In this document: in pieces, positions 57,684 to 64,000 of the stretch | Layout: each line of letters starts with the position of its first letter | How positions within the stretch are numbered: the stretch's first letter is position 1 | Assembly: GCF_007828865.1 (NCBI RefSeq) | Contig: NZ_VIVK01000001.1 | Span: 4,340,001-4,404,000 of the forward strand | Reading direction: 5' to 3' | Length of the DNA: 64,000 nt | Origin: Kribbella amoyensis | GTDB taxonomy: Bacteria; Actinomycetota; Actinomycetes; Propionibacteriales; Kribbellaceae | The notes under the pieces: model-generated | Databases searched by the model: none | Seen by the model: the letters and a program-made list of their open reading frames with translations, nothing else | What the model was told of the DNA's origin: nothing | Translations under genes and position numbers: made by a program

Positions 57684-58889
57684 ATGCGCAGCGTTCTGGG
57701 GTACGCCGCAGCCCGCCGGACCGGATCGGCCGGACGACGTCGCGCGACGTGGTCCGCGCTCCTCCTGGTCGCGGCTTCGCTGGCCGCGTGCTCGGACGAC
57801 GAGGCGGCCGCGCCGGAGCCGGTCGCGTGGACCAAGGTCGACCTGCCCGCCGAGCCCGTCGTCCTGTCCGGGAACGGTGCCCAGCTCCTCGTCGGACTAC
57901 GGGACCGCGACGCGAAGGTGGCGCCGCGGCTCGTCCTGTTCGACGGCGAACGCCAGCAGGAGATCGCGGTCGCGCCGAAGAGCCCGTACGCGTTCGAGGC
58001 GATCTGGCAGTCGATCGCGTACGACGGGCGCCGGCTGGTCGCGCTCGGTGGGGCCGCGGGTGGCGCGCATTCCAACACCCGGTGGACCGTCTGGACCGGG
58101 ACGACGAGCAAGCTGACCGAGTACCCGCAGGAGTTCAACACGTTCGGCGGCCAGACCGCGGGCGCCTTGTTCTCCGCGGTGATCGCGTCGACCGGTCAGG
58201 CGTTGCTGGGATCGTGGGGGAGTTCCACCTCCGGCCTGGACGGCGCCGTGTGGTTGCCCGAGGGGCCGGCCAAGTGGGTCCGGCAGGACTCGGCCGGTAC
58301 CGCGCTCCGCAGTACGCCGTCGTTGCTGGTCGGGCCGAGCTACGGGACCTCGGCGGGGCCGTCGATCGTGCAGACGGGGTCGCAGGTCCGGATCGCGCCG
58401 AACGTCGTCCAGCAGGAGGCCGCGGTCTGGCGATCGGCGGATCTGAACCAGGGGTGGAGTCGCGTCGCTCTTCCGGAGCCAGGGAACCGGAGCCAGGGAG
58501 TGAGCATGAGCTGCTCCACCTCGCTCTGCACGATCGCCGGGTACGTCGACGGCAAGCTGGCGCTCTGGCAGCTCGAGCCGGACAAGTCAGGTGACGCCGG
58601 GGCCAAGCGGCTCGCCGGGGTCCCCGATTTGACCGTCGGCGACAAGGACAAGCTGCCGCCGCCGATCGACGACGCCGGCCAGACCGTCCAGCTCATTGCC
58701 CAAGGCAACCAGGTCAAGCTGGTCCGGTCCGGGGACGGCACCTGGACCGTCCACGACTCGACCGGGGCGAACGGCGCGGCCGGACCCGAGGGCATCGTGA
58801 AGGACGCCCGGCTGGTCGGCCGGACGCTCTACCTGGTCGCCGGTCCCGCCGACGGGCAACTCGCGCTCTGGAAGACCGAGCTCAGCTGA
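57684..58889 (+). CDS. lipoprotein of unknown function (propeller-like)
   Basis: A 401-residue protein. A twin-arginine-rich N terminus and a signal sequence end with the lipobox SLAAC (Cys36), so it is lipid-anchored outside the cell. The mature part has repeated strand pairs with Trp and Gly (VWLPEGPAKWVRQD, AAVWRSADLNQGWSRV, LALWQLEPDKSGD), which suggests a beta-propeller. It lies 9 nt after xthA, so it is probably co-transcribed. Its end overlaps the convergent DinB gene by 8 nt. Substrate unknown. Confidence 0.83.
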   Translation: MRSVLGYAAARRTGSAGRRRATWSALLLVAASLAACSDDEAAAPEPVAWTKVDLPAEPVVLSGNGAQLLVGLRDRDAKVAPRLVLFDGERQQEIAVAPKSPYAFEAIWQSIAYDGRRLVALGGAAGGAHSNTRWTVWTGTTSKLTEYPQEFNTFGGQTAGALFSAVIASTGQALLGSWGSSTSGLDGAVWLPEGPAKWVRQDSAGTALRSTPSLLVGPSYGTSAGPSIVQTGSQVRIAPNVVQQEAAVWRSADLNQGWSRVALPEPGNRSQGVSMSCSTSLCTIAGYVDGKLALWQLEPDKSGDAGAKRLAGVPDLTVGDKDKLPPPIDDAGQTVQLIAQGNQVKLVRSGDGTWTVHDSTGANGAAGPEGIVKDARLVGRTLYLVAGPADGQLALWKTELS

Positions 58890-59382
58890 TCAGTCCCTTG
58901 ACGTACGCCGCCTGACCCGCGTGCTGCAGGTCGTCGGAGATCACGCTGATCAGCCGCACCCCCAACGTGACCGGCGGATTCCACCGGGTGTCGACGACCC
59001 GGTCGAGATCCTGGTCGGTCAGGCCCTTCAGGTACTCCAGGGTGCGTGCGTGCACGGCGTCGTAGTACCCGACGAGCACGGCGATCGGGGTGGTGACCGC
59101 GGCGACCTGGTCGGCGGTGTGGCCGTACCCGGTGTCGGCCGCGTCGAACGGCAGCCCGAGTCGCTCGTGCCAGCCGTCGGCCGTGATCACCTGCTCGTAC
59201 CCTCCGGCGTCGGCGAGGTGGTCGTCCTGGATCCGGGTCAGGTGCCAGAGCAACCAGCCGATCGAGTTGCCCCGGTCGTCCGGCCGGGTGCCCACCAGGT
59301 CGTCGGCGAGCCCGTCGGCGACCTCGTGCACGACCTCCTGGATCCGGCCGAACGCGTCGGCCAGCACTTCGCTGGTGTTCAT
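58882..59382 (-). CDS. DinB/DUF664 family protein (mycothiol-dependent type)
   Basis: A 166-residue four-helix-bundle protein. It has WLLWHLTRIQDDHLAD near residue 52 (two His) and ISDDLQHAGQAAYVKGL at the C-terminal end (His near 154), the three metal-binding His of the DinB fold. Such proteins often use bacillithiol or mycothiol for thiol transfer. ATG 59382 has AAGGGG 5 nt upstream. Its end overlaps the lipoprotein gene by 8 nt. Confidence 0.85.
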   Translation of the reverse strand: MNTSEVLADAFGRIQEVVHEVADGLADDLVGTRPDDRGNSIGWLLWHLTRIQDDHLADAGGYEQVITADGWHERLGLPFDAADTGYGHTADQVAAVTTPIAVLVGYYDAVHARTLEYLKGLTDQDLDRVVDTRWNPPVTLGVRLISVISDDLQHAGQAAYVKGLIS

Positions 59383-59509
59383 CGCTTCCCCTTCGTCAGC
59401 TGGACGTTCCGCCACAGTAGTCCGGACCCCGGACAGTTCCGCCGATCCCGGGAACCGTGTTCCCCGGCGCTAGGGTTGACACACCCCCACCCCCTCGAAG
59501 GAGTTCCCT

Positions 59510-60541
59510 GTGGAATACCGCACCCTGGGCACGAGCGGCGCCGTCGTGTCGACCTATGCGCTGGGCACCATGACGTTCGGGCACGAGACGGACGAGGACG
59601 GCTCGCACGCTCAGCTCGACCGGTACGTGGAGGCCGGCGGCACCCTGATCGACACCGCTGACGTGTACTCGGCGGGCGTGTCCGAGGAGATCGTCGGCCG
59701 CTGGCTGGCGAAGAGCTCGGCGCGGGACGGCGTGGTCCTGGCGACGAAGGGCCGCTTCCCGACCGGCGACGGCGCGAACGACGTCGGTACCTCCCGGCGG
59801 CACCTGCGGCGGGCGCTCGACGCCTCGTTGCAGCGGCTCGGGGTCGATCACGTCGACCTGTACCAGTTGCACGCGTGGGACCCGGTGACGCCGTTGCAGG
59901 AGACGCTCAGCTTCCTGGAGGACGCGGTCCGCGACGGCAAGATCGCGTACGGCGGTCTGTCGAACTTCACCGGCTGGCAACTGCAGAAGGCGTGCGGGCT
60001 GATCGAGAAGTACGGCTGGTCGCCGTTGGTCACGCTGCAGCCGCAGTACAACCTGCTGGTGCGCGAGATCGAGTGGGAGATCGTGCCGGCCGCGCAGGAC
60101 AACGGGCTCGGGCTGTTGCCGTGGTCGCCGCTCGGCGGTGGGTGGCTCACCGGGAAGTACTCGTTCGACGAGGCGCCGACGGGCGCCACGCGGTTGGGGG
60201 AGAACCCGGAGCGTGGCGTCGAGGCGTGGGCGCGGCGGAACAAGAACGAGCGGGTCCGGGCGGTCGTCGAGACGGTCCGGAAGATCGCGGCGGAGCGCGG
60301 GATCTCGATGGCGCAGGTCGCGCTCGCCTGGCTCGTCGACCGGCCGGCCGTGACGTCCGTGATCCTTGGTGCGCGCACTCTCGACCAGCTGAACGACAAC
60401 CTGGCCGCCGCCGACCTGCATCTCACCGACGACGAGCGCACCCACCTGGACGCCGCCAGCGACCCGGGTGCGGCCGACTACCCGTACGGCGGCCCGGGCG
60501 TCGCCCAGCGGGACCGCCCGGTCACCGGCGGCCGCGGCTGA
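59510..60541 (+). CDS. aldo/keto reductase
   Basis: A 343-residue (alpha/beta)8 barrel enzyme. Residues of the catalytic tetrad appear in GGTLIDTADVYSAGVSEE (Asp, Tyr), VVLATKGRFP (Lys) and LYQLHAWDPVTPL (His). NADPH is bound at LGARTLDQLNDNLAA. It reduces carbonyls to alcohols; the specific substrate is unknown, close to the YhdN/potassium-channel beta subgroup. GTG 59510 has GGAG 6 nt upstream. It has a TAGGGTTGACAC stretch upstream as probable promoter. Confidence 0.95.
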   Translation: MEYRTLGTSGAVVSTYALGTMTFGHETDEDGSHAQLDRYVEAGGTLIDTADVYSAGVSEEIVGRWLAKSSARDGVVLATKGRFPTGDGANDVGTSRRHLRRALDASLQRLGVDHVDLYQLHAWDPVTPLQETLSFLEDAVRDGKIAYGGLSNFTGWQLQKACGLIEKYGWSPLVTLQPQYNLLVREIEWEIVPAAQDNGLGLLPWSPLGGGWLTGKYSFDEAPTGATRLGENPERGVEAWARRNKNERVRAVVETVRKIAAERGISMAQVALAWLVDRPAVTSVILGARTLDQLNDNLAAADLHLTDDERTHLDAASDPGAADYPYGGPGVAQRDRPVTGGRG

Positions 60542-60554
60542 CCACACCGCCTCA

Positions 60555-60577
60555 TCGGCGCCGGCCGGCCGCGCCGA
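60555..60577. terminator. hairpin between convergent genes
   Basis: TCGGCGC (60555-60561) pairs with 60571-60577, and the loop itself is self-complementary. It lies between the aldo/keto reductase stop (60541) and the next minus-strand gene stop (60600). Confidence 0.5.
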
Positions 60578-60599
60578 CCAAGGGTGCTGACAAGGAATG

Positions 60600-61166
60600 T
60601 CAGGCGACGGCCTGGTGGAGCGCGGAGTACGAGGCGACGAGTGCCTGCCGCTCCTTGATCAGGGTCGGGTCGTCGGCGCGACAGCCGCCGGCGACCCACT
60701 GGTCGGACAGGGTCATCGCCTCGACCCGGTGCAGGGCGGCGGGCCGGATGTCGACCTTGTCCACCGCGTACACGTACGAGTACAGACTGACCAGCGCGTC
60801 GATGAGCTGTCCTTCGCTGACGGTCGGGTCGTGCTGGTGTTCGCGGTGGACCCGCCACCACTCCACCTCCCGCCGCGCCGCCTCGGCCGCGTCCGGCGGG
60901 ATCCCGATCAGCGTGTAGAAGCGGCGCATGTACGCCCGCGCGACGTCGGGCTGGTTGTCCGGGTACGGCGACCACGCCTGGTTGGCGCGCAGCACGTACC
61001 AGGCCCCCTGGAGCGTTCGCAGCGGTCCCATCCCGAACCCGGCCGCGACGAGCCCGACCGACGCGACCAGGAACCTGATCCAGTCACGTCGGTAATAGGC
61101 GACCCAGGCATCCGTCTCGCGGTTCCCCACCAGCACCGGATCGAAGGTCCACGGCCCTCTCCCCAC
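60600..61166 (-). CDS. conserved hypothetical protein
   Basis: A 188-residue protein with GRGPWTFDPVLVGNRETDAWVAYYRRDW at the start, a hydrophobic helix (FLVASVGLVAAGFGMG), and then a helical region with ARREVEWWRVHREHQHDP and a Tyr-rich segment LVSLYSYVYAVDKVDIRP. No family is recognised, and I do not assign a function. GTG 61166 is set by TAGTCT 6 nt upstream. It follows the M50 gene by 14 bp. Confidence 0.75.
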   Translation of the reverse strand: MGRGPWTFDPVLVGNRETDAWVAYYRRDWIRFLVASVGLVAAGFGMGPLRTLQGAWYVLRANQAWSPYPDNQPDVARAYMRRFYTLIGIPPDAAEAARREVEWWRVHREHQHDPTVSEGQLIDALVSLYSYVYAVDKVDIRPAALHRVEAMTLSDQWVAGGCRADDPTLIKERQALVASYSALHQAVA

Positions 61167-61172
61167 GCCTTG

Positions 61173-61178
61173 AGACTA
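61173..61178 (-). promoter_or_regulatory. -10 element of a leaderless hypothetical gene
   Basis: TAGTCT on the minus strand, 6 nt before GTG 61166, in the 14-bp gap after the M50 stop (61181). Confidence 0.5.
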
Positions 61179-61180
61179 AA

Positions 61181-61888
61181 TCACTGACTGGGAAGGACGC
61201 CGGACCAGAGAACGCCGAGGCCGAGGCAGACCAGGGTGATGAGCCCGAAGAAGGCGACCCAGACCAGCGCCGGGACACCGGTGAGACGGCGGAGCTGGTC
61301 CGCGTCGGAGCTGCGGCCGCCTCCTCCGCGCCGGGAGTGTTGCAACTCGATCACCGCCCGTGGTGCCGCCAGCAGCAGGAACCAGGTGAGCAGGTACGCG
61401 AACGCGGACTGCACGTCGGCCGACCCCCACCACGACACCGCGAATACCACGGCGCCGAACACCACCACGGACCACAGCCCGAACAGGTTCCGGATCTGCA
61501 GCAGCAGGACCACCAACGCGAGCAGGAGTCCCCACAGCAACGCGACGGCGTACCCCTGGCCGAGGACGAACGCGGCCGCGAGTCCGAACAGGGCGGGACC
61601 CGGGTACCCCGCGAGCAGTACCGCGATCATCCCGGCGCCGGTCGGTTTGCCGCGGGACACGGTGACGCCGGAGGTGTCTGAGTGCAGCCGGATCCCGGCG
61701 AGCTTGCGCCCGGCCAGCGCGGCGACCAGACCGTGCGCGCCCTCGTGCGCGATCGTCACCACCTGCCGGGTGTAGCGCCAGATCGGGCGCCAGGCGATCA
61801 GCAGCAGCGCGACGACCCCGGTCCCGATCAGCACTCGCAGCGACGGGGCGGGCTGCGTGCTGGTGATGCTGTCCCAGACGTCGTTCAC
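61181..61888 (-). CDS. M50 family-type membrane metallopeptidase
   Basis: A 235-residue membrane protein. The metal site is AHEGAHGLVAALAG (HExxH, His48-Glu49-His52), in a membrane-associated segment, followed by LHSDTSGVTVSRG and four or five further helices. The small size suggests an M50B/peptidase-like protein of actinobacteria, with a role in cleavage of membrane substrates. Start GTG 61888 is chosen because AAGGAT lies 6 nt upstream; an alternative longer frame opens at 62002. It is followed by a hypothetical gene. Confidence 0.83.
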   Translation of the reverse strand: MNDVWDSITSTQPAPSLRVLIGTGVVALLLIAWRPIWRYTRQVVTIAHEGAHGLVAALAGRKLAGIRLHSDTSGVTVSRGKPTGAGMIAVLLAGYPGPALFGLAAAFVLGQGYAVALLWGLLLALVVLLLQIRNLFGLWSVVVFGAVVFAVSWWGSADVQSAFAYLLTWFLLLAAPRAVIELQHSRRGGGGRSSDADQLRRLTGVPALVWVAFFGLITLVCLGLGVLWSGVLPSQ

Positions 61889-62019
61889 CTCGACATCCTT
61901 GCAGGCCGGTGGTCGACAACCCGAGCGCCGCACCCCGAGAAAACTTCTGACCGAGATGTCGATCCCCGCCCGGAGCCTTCGACGCAGGGGCAAGAAGCGC
62001 ACTTACCAAGGAGAGAATC

Positions 62020-62670
62020 ATGGAACTCAGCGTCAACGTCTTCGTCAGCCTCGACGGTGTCATGCAGGGCCCGGGCGGCCCCGGCGAGGACGCCAGCAAC
62101 GGCTTCGACCGTGGCGGCTGGCTGGTTCCGCACAGTGGAGAAGGCCAACTGGACTCGGTCGACGGCTGGTTCAAGCAGGCCGACGCCGTTCTGCTGGGCC
62201 GCAGCACCTTCGACATGATGCGTGCCTACTGGCCCCAGGTCACCGACCCGGACAACACCGTTGCCACCGCGCTCAACGCCGGGAAGAAGTACGTCGTCAG
62301 CACCACGTTGTCCGACGAGGACGCCGCCTGGGGCGACACCACCGTGATTCGGGCGAACGTGGTCGAGGAGATCCGCAAGCTCAAGGAGCAGCCGGGCCGC
62401 GAACTCCAGGTCCACGGCAGCTGGCAGCTCGCCCGGACCCTGCACGACGCCGGCCTGGTCGACGTGTACCGGCTGATCCAGTTCCCGGTCGTCGTCGGCG
62501 ACGGCAAGCGCCTGTTCGGCCACGGCCTCCCGGCCTCGTACAAGATCACCGAGGGCGAGGTACTCCCCGGTGGTGCGGGCGTCGTCTCGCTGACCCTGCG
62601 GCAGACCGGATTCGGGACCACCGGCGCCGGCGAGTTCGCCGTCGTGGACGGCAAGGAAACAGTGGTCTAG
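62020..62670 (+). CDS. dihydrofolate reductase / RibD-C domain family protein
   Basis: A 216-residue protein of the DHFR-like fold. It starts NVFVSLDGVMQGPGG, has GRSTFDMMRAYWPQ near residue 60, and ends with LQVHGSWQLARTLHDAGLVDVYRLIQFPVVVGDGKRLFG. It is related to the protein at 12845. It reduces an unknown substrate with NADPH. AGGAGAG lies 7 nt before ATG 62020, which is an ordinary ribosome binding site, unlike the leaderless gene at 12845. Confidence 0.9.
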   Translation: MELSVNVFVSLDGVMQGPGGPGEDASNGFDRGGWLVPHSGEGQLDSVDGWFKQADAVLLGRSTFDMMRAYWPQVTDPDNTVATALNAGKKYVVSTTLSDEDAAWGDTTVIRANVVEEIRKLKEQPGRELQVHGSWQLARTLHDAGLVDVYRLIQFPVVVGDGKRLFGHGLPASYKITEGEVLPGGAGVVSLTLRQTGFGTTGAGEFAVVDGKETVV

Positions 62671-62697
62671 AACGGCTTACCGAGGGGTCTGGATCCA

Positions 62698-62731
62698 CCG
62701 CCGTCTGTCGTTGACATCCGGCAGGCGGCGG
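62698..62731 (+). terminator. hairpin after the DHFR-like gene
   Basis: CCGCCGTCTG (62698-62707) pairs with CAGGCGGCGG (62722-62731) with one G-T pair. No T tract. Weak support. Confidence 0.4.
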
Positions 62732-62784
62732 CGGACCGTGGAGGGGTCGCGGCTCAGGGGTGAGGCCGCCCGTTGGGGGATGTC

Positions 62785-64000
62785 ATGGCACAGCCACGCA
62801 GGACCGTCAGCAAGTCGGCCGCAGCCGACTCCAAAGCCGAGAGCAGGACAGCCAAGAGCAGTTCGGCCAAGCGCGGGTCCAAGTCGAAGGATCAGCCGAA
62901 AACCGTTGCCCGCAAGGGATCCACGGCCCGCCAACCGGCCACCACCAGAGCGGCCCGGACCAGAACCGCGGAGACCCGGCAGGCGGTCGCCGCGGAGGCC
63001 GCCGCGGCGACCCCGTTGCCGCAGTTCCTCGCGTCGGCCGGCACCCTGACGATCGGCCAGCGCAAGCTGCTCGTCGACCAGGCCTTGCTGCTGCTCGAAC
63101 AGAACTACGTGCACCTGCCGTTGAAGGCCGCGATCCACGCCGTCAATCCGCTGCAGCGGCTGCGGGTGATGCGCGCGAGGATGGAACGGCAGACCGCCGA
63201 GACGATGGAGGCCGAGTGGATCTTCCACCGGCAGATGTCGAGCATCTTCCATTCGGTCCGCGACCTGCACACCAACTACCTGCTGCCCGCGCCGTTCGCC
63301 GGCAAGATCGCGTTCCTGCCGTTCATGATCGAGAAGTGCCACGACGCCACCGGTGACCACTACTTGGTCAGCCGCACGGTCGCGGGGTACACCGCGCCGC
63401 AGTTCGGGCCGGGCGCCGAGGTGACGCACTGGAACGGTACGCCGATCGCGCGGGCCGTCGCGCTCAACGGTGCGGCCTTCGCCGGCAGCAACGACGCGGC
63501 GAACCTGGCCCGCGGACTCGAGTCGCTGACCCTGCGTCCGTTGGTGATCCAGGCCCCGCCGGACGAGGACTGGGTGACGCTGTCCTACCTCGGCCTGGAC
63601 GGGTCGGAGCAGGAGTTGCGCGAGCAGTGGATGGTGACCACGAACCTGCCGCCGATGACCGACCTGGACGCGCTGTCCGAGGCGTCGGCGTCGATGGGGC
63701 TCGACCTCGACTCGGACGAGAAGGCGCGGGCCAAGAAGGCGCTGTACGTCCGCGAGGTGGTCGAGCTCGAAGGCGGCCGGAGTTCGGCAGCTCTGGACGA
63801 TCCGGTCGCCGTCGGTGGGGCCGATCTGCCGACCACGATGCCGGGCGTCTTCCGGGCCCGCGCGGTCACCACCTCGGCCGGGACCTACGGGCACGTGCGG
63901 ATCTTCACCTTCAGCGTGACCGACCCGGTCGCGTTCCGGGACGAGTTCGTCCGGCTGATCGCGGCCCTTCCGCAGCAGGGGCTGATCGTCGACGTCCGGG
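62785..64000 (+). CDS. S41-type (C-terminal processing) peptidase, partial at the right edge
   Basis: The frame is open from ATG 62785 to the end of the window (405 codons). The first 70 residues are Lys, Ala, Ser and Thr-rich with no hydrophobic signal, so it is probably cytoplasmic or a linker. The body has RDLHTNYLLPAPFAGKIAFLP and PDZ-like GAEVTHWNGTPIARAVALNG, then strands up to GHVRIFTFSV and GLIVDVRG-like end, which is the start of the S41 active-site region. The catalytic Ser-Lys lies beyond the window. Start has GGGGGAT 4 nt upstream. It is not a shadow frame, because codon use is normal. Confidence 0.85.
   Translation, partial: MAQPRRTVSKSAAADSKAESRTAKSSSAKRGSKSKDQPKTVARKGSTARQPATTRAARTRTAETRQAVAAEAAAATPLPQFLASAGTLTIGQRKLLVDQALLLLEQNYVHLPLKAAIHAVNPLQRLRVMRARMERQTAETMEAEWIFHRQMSSIFHSVRDLHTNYLLPAPFAGKIAFLPFMIEKCHDATGDHYLVSRTVAGYTAPQFGPGAEVTHWNGTPIARAVALNGAAFAGSNDAANLARGLESLTLRPLVIQAPPDEDWVTLSYLGLDGSEQELREQWMVTTNLPPMTDLDALSEASASMGLDLDSDEKARAKKALYVREVVELEGGRSSAALDDPVAVGGADLPTTMPGVFRARAVTTSAGTYGHVRIFTFSVTDPVAFRDEFVRLIAALPQQGLIVDVR

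Overview
The window reads as chromosomal DNA of a high-GC Gram-positive actinobacterium. Evidence includes GTG/TTG starts, long antisense open frames typical of very high GC, tRNA genes without an encoded CCA end, GAF-ANTAR proteins, mycothiol-type DinB proteins, a SpoIIE/HATPase/STAS signalling protein, actinobacterial DnaA boxes (TTGTCCACA), and many genes with a TANNNT hexamer 6-8 nt before the start codon (leaderless transcripts). A Kribbella-like or related soil genus would fit, but that is inference only.

Layout. 1-6.5 kb: end of an AAA+ ATPase with its VWA partner, pyruvate phosphate dikinase (ppdK), a methyltransferase and a YCII protein. 6.5-13.5 kb: a three-repeat hypothetical protein, an HTH-MurA fusion behind an 18-bp palindrome, and two regulator/transport or enzyme pairs (TetR with a hydrolase; ArsR-like with MFS and a DHFR-like protein). 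13.5-20 kb: the conserved dgt - FAD reductase - dnaG - sigma factor block, with two DnaA boxes between dnaG and the sigma gene. 20-24.4 kb: methyltransferase, membrane protein, GH43 hydrolase, a YCII gene with an in-frame amber codon, and a decayed VKOR gene. 24.4-28 kb: a two-component system with a BcrC-like PAP2 phosphatase, divergent from a DedA gene across a symmetric 43-bp operator-like repeat; this looks like a regulated undecaprenyl-phosphate recycling module. 28-40.7 kb: FAD hydroxylase/TetR, DUF899, serine hydrolase, secreted S1 protease, multicopper oxidase/flavin monooxygenase pair, HD protein, Gfo/Idh oxidoreductase, EamA/LysR pair. 40.7-44.6 kb: two GAF-ANTAR proteins, a broken DUF2231 gene and a small heat-shock cluster (hsp20, a short protein, a J-domain protein) behind a RheA-like operator. 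44.6-50.7 kb: methyltransferase, two alpha/beta hydrolases, nucleotidyltransferase, glycerol dehydrogenase-like enzyme, hypothetical protein. 50.7-52.2 kb: a complete IS481-type element with a 15-bp target duplication at the 3' end of a CAT-anticodon tRNA. 52.2-64 kb: tRNA-Asn, FGE-like protein, PAS-SpoIIE-HATPase-STAS protein, GAF-ANTAR protein, xthA, lipoprotein, DinB, aldo/keto reductase, hypothetical, M50 protease, DHFR-like protein, and an S41-type protease that runs off the right edge.

Biological themes: central carbon metabolism (ppdK), replication and nucleotide pools (dgt, dnaG, xthA), envelope maintenance (MurA fusion, PAP2/DedA), stress signalling (SpoIIE/ANTAR/Hsp20), and many small operator-controlled accessory operons. 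At least three genes are broken (YCII, VKOR, DUF2231). All functions are read from motifs and remembered family patterns; no database search was run.
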